DNA from: Candidatus Bathyarchaeum sp.
Lineage (GTDB): Archaea; Thermoproteota; Bathyarchaeia; Bathyarchaeales; Bathyarchaeaceae
Direction of reading: 5' to 3'
Length of the DNA stretch: 51,979 bases
NCBI GenBank assembly: GCA_020344315.1
Contig: CP070820.1
Coordinates: forward strand, 601,246 to 653,224
Both the position numbers and the translations under genes were made by a program. The notes under the pieces are model-generated. The model had not been told where the DNA came from. It did no database searches and saw nothing but the letters and a program-made list of their open reading frames with translations. Shown here one piece after another: positions 44,991 through 51,979 of the stretch (positions are counted from its first letter, which is position 1; every line of letters starts with the position of its first letter).

Positions 44991-45584
44991 TTAACTCAAG
45001 TTCACTTGTTTTCTTCCGATTTGGAATGCTTTGAGGTTTAGATTGACGTATTTTCCCTTGAGTCTCAACGCAATAGCTTTCTCAAAAGCCTCTTGTTTCA
45101 CAGGATTCTCTGGAAGAGCAGAGAGTGCTCCAAGTAAGATTGTGTTAACAACCAGTGTGTTTCCAAGTCTGTTGGCGATATCGATTCCGTCGATTTCATA
45201 AAGGGTGTGCACTCTGTCCCTTATCATGCCCAAAAGCTTTTCATGATTCAAAGATTTAGCAGAACCAACAAGAGACGTGCTGGGCGGTATATACTTAATG
45301 TTCATTATTACACTCCCATCATCATTCAACATCGGGAGTACTCTAGCAGTTTCAAGCATCTCAAAACCTAAGATTATATGGGCTTTTCCTCGCTCTATTA
45401 AGGGAGCTTGAACCTTTTCACCAACCCTAACATGTGCAACAATTGACCCTCCCCTTTGAGCCATTCCATGAATTTCCGCCTTAGCAACATCCCACCCATC
45501 AATGAGAGCAGCCTCGCAAAAAATGTCACTAGCAACGACAATACCTTGTCCGCCTATACCGGAAAACACTATGTCTAGCTTCAT
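44991..45584 (-). CDS. iorB: Indolepyruvate:ferredoxin oxidoreductase subunit beta
   Basis: This 197-residue gamma-domain subunit (pyruvate ferredoxin oxidoreductase gamma family) works with IorA to oxidise aromatic 2-oxoacids to acyl-CoA. FSGIGGQGIVVASDIFCEAAL and EIHGMAQRGGSIVAHVRVG are the defining blocks, with FEMLETARVLPML. The ATG directly follows the IorA stop (TAGATG), so the two are co-translated. Its length fits IorB. Confidence 0.9.
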   Translation of the reverse strand: MKLDIVFSGIGGQGIVVASDIFCEAALIDGWDVAKAEIHGMAQRGGSIVAHVRVGEKVQAPLIERGKAHIILGFEMLETARVLPMLNDDGSVIMNIKYIPPSTSLVGSAKSLNHEKLLGMIRDRVHTLYEIDGIDIANRLGNTLVVNTILLGALSALPENPVKQEAFEKAIALRLKGKYVNLNLKAFQIGRKQVNLS

Positions 45585-47774
45585 CTATTCTTTGCTCCTT
45601 ATCACTTCAAAAGGACATATTTCCTCGCAGACACCACAGCCATAGCATAGGGTCGGATCGATCTCAGCACGCTCAGGACTGATAGAAATCGCTGGACAGC
45701 CGAACTCTTCTACGCATACACCGCATGAGTTGCATTCTTTCAAAATCTCCCTCGTTGGACCACGCTTAATCAAAAGTGGACAAGGTCTCCGAGATATTAT
45801 GACCGAAGGCCCCCGATAAGCTAATACCTCTCTTATGACCTTCCTTGTCCCTTCAACATCGAACGGATCGACAACTTCTACTTTCTCGATTCCCAGACTT
45901 CTTGCAACATCTTCAAGTTGTATTATCTTTGTCTGTTCTCCTAAAGCGTTTTTTCCTGAGCCTGGTGTCGGCTGGTGGCCTGTCATTGCAACAGTATTAT
46001 TATCCAATATGATTACACAGACATTCGATTTGTTGTAGGCTATGTTGAGTAAACCAGGCATTCCTGCATGGAAGAATGTTGAATCGCCTATAACCGCAAA
46101 AACTTTGTCCTTGACACCAGCATGAATCATACCTGCAGCCTGCGAAATTCCAGCACCCATACAAAGACACGTCTGAACCGTATTTACAGGGGGCAAAAAT
46201 CCTAAGGTGTAGCAGCCAATATCTCCAGTAACGATTTTATCTGTCGATCGTCCTTTAAAGCTCAATGCACTTTCCGGACACCACTGAACACACACAGGCT
46301 CACCATTACATGTGTCACACAAAATGGCTTTTCGACTATTGGGGTGTAGTGTTATTGCCCCGTATTCACAAGCATTTATGCACCAACCGCATCCATTACA
46401 TTGTTCCTCATTGACAGTTATTACTCCAGTTTCGGTAGAACGACTTAAGGCATCCTTTGGACAAGCTGCAACACATGGTGCTTCCTCGCAGACCCTGCAA
46501 GTCATCGCCAGATTGGAGAATGCATCAAGCCTTATTGCCCTTATTCTGGACTTGATAGGGTTGAAGACTTTTTCCTTCTCTGCAGAACAAGCATACTCAC
46601 ATACAACACAACCAGTGCACTTTTGCGGGTCACAAACAACAAACTGATTAACCGTATTCAAAGCATAATAGAAAGCTCTATGTGGACATCCTGGACACAG
46701 TACTGGTGGACGGGACGGCAAATCCAAATCTTCTTGAGTTTCACTCTTCTCACATAACTCCAAGTCTACAAAAGCGTCTTTAATGGCATCTGGAGTAAAC
46801 TCGCCGATTTCGTCCAATCCCAGCTTGTCTTTTCCCAGAATTTCTGGATATAGGCATTTAATGTTGTTTTCAATGTAGGGTCTTAATTCTTCAATTACAA
46901 TTATCTTTTTCACTTTAGACGCAAAACGCTTGAAAACCTCCATAGGAAAAGGATAAACGAAACCCAAGTTCAGCCAAGAGAATTGACTGGTGTCCAATAC
47001 AGATCTTGCATAGTAATAACCTATCCCGCTGCCTACAATCCCAATCTCTTTTCCGTTGTCCTCAATTACATTGAACTTTGAGCTGTTTGCAAGTTCTGTT
47101 GCCTCTTGCACTCTTCCCTTTAGAACTCGATGCTGCTTAATGGCATTAGAAGGCACCATAACCCATCTTGAAGCATTCTTGTCAAACTCGGCCTTTCGAG
47201 AACTTTTCACAATCTCGTTAATCGCTACTCTTGCTTTCCCGTGAGCCACCCGCGTAGTTAAACGAACAATCACCGGCAACTGCAATCTCTCGCTTATTTT
47301 GAAGGCCTCTCGAGTCATCTCTAAGGCTTCTTGAGGATTACCTGCATCCAAAAGAGGAATATTCGAGTGCACAGCAAAATATCGCGTGTCTTGTTCGTTC
47401 TGGCTACTGTGCATGGCCGGATCGTCACAGACAGCAATGACTAGCCCACCAATAACTCCTGTATAAGCTAGCGTCATCGCAGCGTCAGCAGCAACATTTA
47501 ACCCAACATGCTTCATCGAAACGATGGCTCTTACGCCTGCCATTGATGCACCTGCAGCTACTTCCAGAGCCACGATTTCATTTATGCTCCATTCAGCATA
47601 TATCCCAAAATTCTTAGCCGCGTCCGCGATTGTCTCCAGAATCTCCGTGGAAGGAGTACCAGGGTATGAAGCTGCTACATTAACTCCGGCTTCTACAGCC
47701 CCTCTTGCGACAGCCTCATCTCCATTGAGCAAAAGGAAACTGCCAGGTTTGTCAACTGCAATCTTTGCATTCAT
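45585..47774 (-). CDS. iorA: Indolepyruvate:ferredoxin oxidoreductase subunit alpha with an inserted four-cluster ferredoxin domain
   Basis: This subunit oxidises indolepyruvate and related aryl 2-oxoacids to aryl-acetyl-CoA using thiamine diphosphate, passing electrons to ferredoxin. The N-terminal half has SYPGTPSTEILE and EIVALEVAAGAS. The family motif CPGCPHRAFYYAL is at about 360-372, and the TPP region restarts at DIGCYTLG (518-525) and GDSTFFHAG. Between them, residues 378-507 hold an extra domain with sixteen-cysteine motifs. The motifs are CTGCVVCEYAC, CRVCEEAPCVAAC, CNGCGWCINAC and CDTCNGEPVCVQWC. They match a HycB/aldehyde-oxidoreductase-type ferredoxin subunit. The usual two-cluster C-terminus (CNSCGVC, CYGCGVC) is also present. 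At 729 residues it is longer than ordinary IorA by about the size of the insert. Adjoining PaaK and IorB support the function. Confidence 0.85.
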   Translation of the reverse strand: MNAKIAVDKPGSFLLLNGDEAVARGAVEAGVNVAASYPGTPSTEILETIADAAKNFGIYAEWSINEIVALEVAAGASMAGVRAIVSMKHVGLNVAADAAMTLAYTGVIGGLVIAVCDDPAMHSSQNEQDTRYFAVHSNIPLLDAGNPQEALEMTREAFKISERLQLPVIVRLTTRVAHGKARVAINEIVKSSRKAEFDKNASRWVMVPSNAIKQHRVLKGRVQEATELANSSKFNVIEDNGKEIGIVGSGIGYYYARSVLDTSQFSWLNLGFVYPFPMEVFKRFASKVKKIIVIEELRPYIENNIKCLYPEILGKDKLGLDEIGEFTPDAIKDAFVDLELCEKSETQEDLDLPSRPPVLCPGCPHRAFYYALNTVNQFVVCDPQKCTGCVVCEYACSAEKEKVFNPIKSRIRAIRLDAFSNLAMTCRVCEEAPCVAACPKDALSRSTETGVITVNEEQCNGCGWCINACEYGAITLHPNSRKAILCDTCNGEPVCVQWCPESALSFKGRSTDKIVTGDIGCYTLGFLPPVNTVQTCLCMGAGISQAAGMIHAGVKDKVFAVIGDSTFFHAGMPGLLNIAYNKSNVCVIILDNNTVAMTGHQPTPGSGKNALGEQTKIIQLEDVARSLGIEKVEVVDPFDVEGTRKVIREVLAYRGPSVIISRRPCPLLIKRGPTREILKECNSCGVCVEEFGCPAISISPERAEIDPTLCYGCGVCEEICPFEVIRSKE

Positions 47775-47787
47775 GACGACAAAGCCT

Positions 47788-49104
47788 TCAAATCTTGCCT
47801 GAGCGTAGATCCATGACCCTTTTTGCTTTTCCCGCGGACCTAGGAATTCCTCCAGGTTTTACTAGTTCGATAATCGGAGAAAGACCAGTAATGTTTTGTA
47901 CCTTCTGCCTGATTCTACGTTTTAACACATTCAACTCCTCTTGGGTGCTCTGAGAGGTTTTTTCTGTTAATTCTACTTTTATTGTGAAGACATCCAGTGC
48001 TTCTGGCCTCTCAAGAACTATTTGATATTGTGCGGCTAATTCCGGAAAGCCCATTATGACGTATTCGATCTGTGAGGGAAAAACATTGACGCCCCGTATG
48101 ATCAGCATATCGTCGGATCTTCCTGTTATTCGCATCATTCTGGAATGTGTTCGACCACACTCGCATTCTTCAGTTTCAATAACTGAAATGTCCCGCGTTC
48201 TGAATCTCAGAAGAGGCAGACCCGCTTTTGTGAGTGTTGTAAATACTAACTCGCCTTCTTCCCCAGCGGGTAATACGTCCCCGGTTTTCGGATCAATGGT
48301 CTCGATGAGAAAGTTATCCTCCCAGATATGCAGCCCGTTATGTTTATTGCATTCCACCGAAACGCCTGGACCGCACAATTCAGTTAGTCCATATATGTCA
48401 AAAGCTTCAATTCCCAGTTTGTTCTCAATCCTTTCCCTTATTCGCTCTGACCACGGTTCTGCCCCAAAATGACCTATCTTTAGTTTGAGATCCTTTCGAG
48501 GATCAACGCCCTCATTAGCCATTGCTTCAGCGAGGTAAATCGCATAGCTTGGTGTGCAACACAAAACTGTCGAACCTAAATCTTTCATGATTTTGATTTG
48601 TCTCTGGGTCATTCCGCCGCTAACTGGAATGATTCTTGTTCCGATTTTCTGAGCGCCGTAGTGAAATCCGAGGCCTCCTGTGAATAGGCCATAGCCATAA
48701 GCGTTGTGCATTACATCTTGTCTTCTAACACCTGTAGTATAGAGGGATCTTGCCATTAGTTCCTGCCAGACATTCATGTCGTTGGTGGTGTATGCTCCAA
48801 CCACAGGATTTCCAGTTGTTCCACTTGATGCATGTATTTCAACAATGTCTTCTAAATTTACTGCGAGCATTCCGAAGGGATAGTTGTCTCTTAAATCGTT
48901 CTTTACTGTGAAAGGGATTTTCTGAATGTCTTCGAGGGTCTTGATGTCGGAAGGTGATATTCCTGCACTTTTGAATTTGGTTCTATAAAAAGCAGTGTTG
49001 TCGTAGCAATACTTTGCTTTTTCTTTGAGCAGCTGAAGTTGATGTTTCCTGAGTTCGTCTCTTGTCGCTGTTTCGATTTTTTTGTTCCAGTACATACTGT
49101 CCAT
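47788..49104 (-). CDS. paaK: Phenylacetate--CoA ligase-like AMP-forming enzyme (PaaK family)
   Basis: This 438-residue adenylate-forming enzyme activates phenylacetate or another aryl acid to its CoA thioester. Motifs are HASSGTTGNPVVGAYTTNDMNVW (quoted here only in part as SSGTTGNPV), GGLGFHYGAQKIG, DIYGLTELCGPGVS, and the C-terminal GRSDDMLIIRGVNVFPSQIE. In archaea such genes often sit with indolepyruvate oxidoreductase, where a reverse or salvage direction is also possible. It lies 13 bases upstream of IorA. Confidence 0.85.
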   Translation of the reverse strand: MDSMYWNKKIETATRDELRKHQLQLLKEKAKYCYDNTAFYRTKFKSAGISPSDIKTLEDIQKIPFTVKNDLRDNYPFGMLAVNLEDIVEIHASSGTTGNPVVGAYTTNDMNVWQELMARSLYTTGVRRQDVMHNAYGYGLFTGGLGFHYGAQKIGTRIIPVSGGMTQRQIKIMKDLGSTVLCCTPSYAIYLAEAMANEGVDPRKDLKLKIGHFGAEPWSERIRERIENKLGIEAFDIYGLTELCGPGVSVECNKHNGLHIWEDNFLIETIDPKTGDVLPAGEEGELVFTTLTKAGLPLLRFRTRDISVIETEECECGRTHSRMMRITGRSDDMLIIRGVNVFPSQIEYVIMGFPELAAQYQIVLERPEALDVFTIKVELTEKTSQSTQEELNVLKRRIRQKVQNITGLSPIIELVKPGGIPRSAGKAKRVMDLRSGKI

Positions 49105-49116
49105 AAAAAACCACCT

Positions 49117-49827
49117 TCAAATGCCTAAATACACTTTTTTTATGTGATCGTTAGTTAGCAGTTCTCTCCCTTTGCCTTCTATAATAATTTTGCCTTCTTC
49201 AAGAACGTAGCCTCGGTCGGCAATATTCAAGGAATCACGGATGTTCTGCTCAACCAAGAGAACGGCGACCCCTTCTTCGTTTATTTTACGCAAGGTATCC
49301 AGTACTTTTGCTATGATTATTGGTGCTAGACCTAGTGAAGGTTCATCTAATATCAAGAGTTCAGGATTTGACATCAGACTTCTGCCTATCACTAGCATCT
49401 GTTGTTCTCCTCCGCTCAAGGTCTGAGCTAAAACTTTCCCTTTCTTTCTTAAAACAGGGAATATTTGGTATATTCTTTCTTTCGATTCTGTCACTGCTTT
49501 TTTATCATTTATTGTGTAAGCACCTAAAAGCATGTTCTCTTCAACAGTCATTCTCGGGAAAATTTCTCTGCCTTCAGGAATCAAGGTTACTCCTTTCTTA
49601 ACGATCTCATATGGCGGTAAATTTTCGATGTTTTCTCCTTTAAAACGGATAGTTCCATTTCTTGCAGGTAACAGCCCCATAATGGTTCTCACTAAAGTGG
49701 TTTTGCCTGCTCCGTTAGGGCCGATTATACTGACTATTTCTTTTTCTCCAACTTTGAAGGATACATCCCATAGTATTTGGATCAGACCATAACCTGAGGA
49801 AACTGTTTCAACTTCCAGCATCTTCAA
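49117..49827 (-). CDS. livF: Liv ABC transporter ATP-binding protein LivF
   Basis: This 236-residue ATPase has Walker A GPNGAGKTT, signature LSGGEQQM, Walker B LLILDEPSLGLAP and a late His-region equivalent (LLVEQNI). The N-terminal YGLIQILWDVSF fits LivF. The start overlaps the LivG stop by four bases (ATGA). It energises uptake through LivH/LivM. Confidence 0.95.
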   Translation of the reverse strand: MKMLEVETVSSGYGLIQILWDVSFKVGEKEIVSIIGPNGAGKTTLVRTIMGLLPARNGTIRFKGENIENLPPYEIVKKGVTLIPEGREIFPRMTVEENMLLGAYTINDKKAVTESKERIYQIFPVLRKKGKVLAQTLSGGEQQMLVIGRSLMSNPELLILDEPSLGLAPIIIAKVLDTLRKINEEGVAVLLVEQNIRDSLNIADRGYVLEEGKIIIEGKGRELLTNDHIKKVYLGI

Positions 49828-50564
49828 TCCTCATAAAATGAAAATTTCTTACCCAAGTACACTTTCACTACACTTTTGTCATTACATACTTCTCCAGGTG
49901 TTCCTTCACAGATTTTTTCACCATGGTGCAGAACGGTTACTCGATCACATAGACCCATAATTACTCTCATGACGTGTTCGACTATGAGTATGGTTATTCC
50001 CTGTTTTCTAATGAGTTTGACCAAGGCAATAGCTTCATCACTTTCTTTTGGAGTCAGACCAGTTAGAAGCTCGTCCAAGAGAAGCAATTTAGGAGCCGTT
50101 GCTAAGGCTCTTGCTAGTTGAACACGCCTCAATTCTACAACATTCAAATTTCTCGCTGCAATATTGAGCTTTTCTTTACCTAGACCCACAAAATCTAAGA
50201 GTTCCTTTGCTTTGTCCAAGGGGTCTTGCTCTTTAACTTCTTTTCTACCAAAAAGCACACCTGAAAGAACATTTTCAATGGAAGTCATATGTGGAAAAGA
50301 TTGTACGGCTTGAGAGGTTTTTGTTATCCCTTTAGAGCAGACTAGGTGAGCCGGGAGTTTCGAGATGTCCTCATTCATGAATAAAACTTTGCCTGAGTCT
50401 GGCTTGTAGACTCCACTGATAATGTTCAACAGTGTTGATTTTCCAGAGCCATTAGGACCTACAAGCCCGGCGATTTCGTTTTTATTGACGATTAAATCCA
50501 CGTTTTTTAATGCGTTAAGGCCTCCAAATTTTTTCGAGACCGCAATACACTTAAGCAATTCCAC
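49824..50564 (-). CDS. livG: Liv ABC transporter ATP-binding protein LivG
   Basis: This 246-residue ATPase is the LivG partner. Walker A is GPNGSGKST, and KFGGLNALKNVDL starts the domain. The signature region reads LNVVELRRVQLARALAT rather than LSGGQ, and Walker B is LLLLDELLTGLTP, with Leu in place of the usual Pro after DE. Similar looser signatures occur in part of the LivG family. The start is GTG with GGAG five bases upstream. It is the first gene of the nine-gene operon and shares a divergent promoter with the ACT protein. Confidence 0.9.
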   Translation of the reverse strand: MELLKCIAVSKKFGGLNALKNVDLIVNKNEIAGLVGPNGSGKSTLLNIISGVYKPDSGKVLFMNEDISKLPAHLVCSKGITKTSQAVQSFPHMTSIENVLSGVLFGRKEVKEQDPLDKAKELLDFVGLGKEKLNIAARNLNVVELRRVQLARALATAPKLLLLDELLTGLTPKESDEAIALVKLIRKQGITILIVEHVMRVIMGLCDRVTVLHHGEKICEGTPGEVCNDKSVVKVYLGKKFSFYED

Positions 50565-50601
50565 CGGCTCCGCTTTAAGAATGAAATGTTAGGTATGTGA
50601 A

Positions 50602-50614
50602 GATATAAATATTG
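50602..50614. promoter_or_regulatory. AT-rich TATA-like element between livG and the ACT gene
   Basis: GATATAAATATTG lies 38-50 bases upstream of the livG GTG and 31-43 bases upstream of the ACT gene ATG. It contains TATAAATA on one strand and TATTTATA on the other, so one site may start transcription both ways. Confidence 0.45.
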
Positions 50615-50644
50615 TTTGAATCTACATGAGCTTGGGAAAAGAAG

Positions 50645-51091
50645 ATGTCATTACAGCAAATAAGTGTCTTCTTAGATAACAGGCCTGGTTCTCTATCTGA
50701 GGCAATTGCACATCTTGACAGGTCTCAAATTAAGATTTTTGCTTTATCGATTGCTGATGCTGGCGAATTCGGGTTAATTAGGATGATAACCGAAGAACCC
50801 GAAAGAGCTGCAAAAATTTTGGAGGGCGCAGATTTTAATCTTGCCAAATCGAAAAAGAACATTGAAGTAATAGTCATTATGATAACGGAGAAAGTCACTA
50901 TCTCTAGAATTGCGAAAATTCTGGCAGATAACAATTTAAACATCGAATATGCCTATTCATCCGCAGTACGTACAGATGGAAAATTTGCTTTGATCCTAAG
51001 AGTTAACGATTTAGAAAAAGCTGAAAGTATTTTAGAAGAAAATAATATAACCCTTCTTTCCTTCGATGAAGTAAAAAAGAGTTTAAAATAA
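50645..51091 (+). CDS. Tandem ACT-domain protein
   Basis: This 148-residue protein is two ACT domains in a row: ISVFLDNRPGSLSEAIAHL at the start and ITEKVTISRIAKILADNNLNIEYAY near residue 80 (quoted only in part as VTISRIAKILADNN). ACT domains bind amino acids or similar ligands. There is no catalytic or DNA-binding domain, so it is a likely sensor or allosteric partner. Similar proteins are found beside indolepyruvate oxidoreductase and CoA-ligase genes in archaea. It is divergent from the livG-to-paaI operon and could signal amino-acid supply. Confidence 0.8.
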   Translation: MSLQQISVFLDNRPGSLSEAIAHLDRSQIKIFALSIADAGEFGLIRMITEEPERAAKILEGADFNLAKSKKNIEVIVIMITEKVTISRIAKILADNNLNIEYAYSSAVRTDGKFALILRVNDLEKAESILEENNITLLSFDEVKKSLK

Positions 51092-51544
51092 TTCTCGAAT
51101 AATTATTTATAGGCATTATCTTCCCAAAATCCATACATATAATTTTACTCACGGTTTACCACCAATTTCTTGTTTTCTGCACTATATCAAATCCGCCAAT
51201 CTGGACTCTTTGGATGTCTTTCGGGGGAATTGTTGTGTGACAGTAACGTAGGAAATGCTTCTGTAGATTTTTGGCTCGGTAATCCTGTTAATGAACAATT
51301 CAGTATCCCTCTCGCGATTTTAAGACACCCAGAGCTGTTCGGTTGGATGGGTATAGGACGCTACTCTCTAGGTGGACGGTTGTATACTGCAGTAAATTTT
51401 GTTTACTCGGAATATCCTATCTAGGAATATTTCATGTTCCCCATCGAGAGTGAACACTACTGCTTCTCGAAACTATGCGAGGTATCGAAACCAAAAATAC
51501 AGAGGTTAAAGGCTACAAAACAACAATTCTTTGAATTCACTTTG
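51092..51544. other. Gap without a recognised gene
   Basis: From 51092 to the repeat at 51545 no gene is recognised. The only reading frame of note is a plus-strand stretch of 84 codons from TTG 51170 to 51424 (it contains HPELFGWMGIGRYSLGGR). It has no ribosome binding site that I can see and no known motif. It may be chance or a decayed gene. Confidence 0.4.
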
Positions 51545-51662
51545 GTTTCTCATCTTTTATTGTGTATGTGCACGTATATTCACATTTTAAGCAGTCAGAA
51601 GGCGCTTTACGGTGGACAAATCCACTTCAATGGATCATCCGGTTATAGGATCCCGGGGATTT
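51545..51662. repeat. Direct repeat of about 120 bp, copy B
   Basis: This is the second copy of the block at 39867-39986, in the same orientation, about 11.7 kb away. TCTTTTATT, TGTATGTG, ATTCACATTTTAAGCAG, TTTACGGTGGACA and CGGGGATTT are shared. Here the tRNA-like sequence after GGGGATTT is lost or changed (GCGTGCGC instead of GAACCCACG). Both copies then reach a TTCCCCT-T-run, at about 51701-51713 here. Confidence 0.6.
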
Positions 51663-51726
51663 GCGTGCGCAGAATTAGATTTCACTTTTTAAATCCCGTA
51701 TTCCCCTCTTTTTCTAATATTCCTTT

Positions 51727-51954
51727 TTACTTTATAATCATCAGGGTCAGTGTAGACAAGACATGTTCAACTTTCCGAATTTGTAAAATTATTCCTTTGA
51801 GTTCATCGATTGTTTCAGCTTTAACCAATGCAATAATATCGTAAACCCCCCAAATCCTGTAAGCCTCTTCGACTCCCTCAATCTCTCCAATTCTATGTAG
51901 AATCCATTCCGATTGATCCGGCACAGAATTAGCCAACACAAAAGCCAAAATCAT
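51727..51954 (-). CDS. Stand-alone Lrp/AsnC ligand-binding (RAM) domain protein
   Basis: This 75-residue protein consists of one RAM domain (alpha-beta sandwich). It has IGEIEGVEEAYRIWGVYDIIALVKAET and IRKVEHVLSTLTLMI (quoted in part), as in the effector half of Lrp/AsnC regulators. No helix-turn-helix precedes it, so it cannot bind DNA alone; such proteins may pair with full-length Lrp proteins or act as ligand sensors. Its nearness to an amino-acid transport operon and an ACT protein fits amino-acid sensing. Confidence 0.85.
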   Translation of the reverse strand: MILAFVLANSVPDQSEWILHRIGEIEGVEEAYRIWGVYDIIALVKAETIDELKGIILQIRKVEHVLSTLTLMIIK

Positions 51955-51979
51955 ACAGCCAACTCCAAAACAATATTGT

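Noticed and set aside
1..51979. CRISPR array, transposase or integrase
   Set aside because: No regularly spaced short repeats and no transposase or integrase motifs were seen in any frame.

Overview
This 52 kb window reads as archaeal chromosome, most likely from an uncultured anaerobe of the TACK group; a Bathyarchaeia-type lineage is my best guess from overall gene style, not from any marker gene. The archaeal evidence is a digeranylgeranylglyceryl-phosphate-synthase-type UbiA enzyme beside a tetraether-synthase-like radical SAM enzyme, the archaeal cobinamide route (CbiS fusion, CobY, CobS), an indolepyruvate:ferredoxin oxidoreductase, TATA-type promoters, and many TTG/GTG starts. No rRNA, intact tRNA, CRISPR array or transposase was found.

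Region 1 (1-20 kb) mixes large secreted proteins with radical SAM enzymes. It holds the C-terminal tail of an upstream membrane-anchored protein, two large PQQ-type beta-propeller surface proteins, a NosD-like beta-helix protein with a PEF-type C-terminal anchor, a secreted protein of unknown function, two paralogous B12-binding radical SAM proteins, two paralogous SPASM radical SAM proteins, a YtcJ-type amidohydrolase, a diphthine-ammonia-ligase-like ATPase, CbiB, and CbiS (adenosylcobinamide amidohydrolase joined to a probable alpha-ribazole phosphatase domain).

Region 2 (20-30 kb) has a HemW-like radical SAM protein, a third SPASM protein coupled to a DUF362 protein, a three-gene glycosyltransferase operon, a small membrane protein, and the cobalamin genes for threonine-phosphate decarboxylase, CobY and CobS. 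With CbiB and CbiS, nearly the whole nucleotide-loop assembly and salvage pathway is present, though scattered. The two B12-binding radical SAM proteins are possible users of the cofactor.

Region 3 (30-40 kb) has a small membrane protein, a dihydrolipoyl-dehydrogenase-like flavoprotein, and a minus-strand run of glycosyltransferase, glycosyltransferase, DUF1616, sugar epimerase, UbiA and Tes-like radical SAM. This looks like a membrane-lipid and glycoconjugate operon. GatB follows on the plus strand.

Region 4 (40-52 kb) is a nine-gene minus-strand operon: LivG, LivF, PaaK-type CoA ligase, IorA, IorB, LivK, LivH, LivM and a PaaI-type thioesterase. It is flanked by a divergent tandem-ACT protein, a DUF6125 protein and a nitroreductase broken by an in-frame stop. 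It suggests amino-acid uptake and ferredoxin-linked fermentation to aryl-CoA or acyl-CoA. Its IorA contains an inserted four-cluster ferredoxin subunit, which is the most unusual architecture here. The block lies between two direct copies of a repeat of about 120 bp, one of which abuts a tRNA 3'-half-like fragment, so it may be a decayed integrated island.
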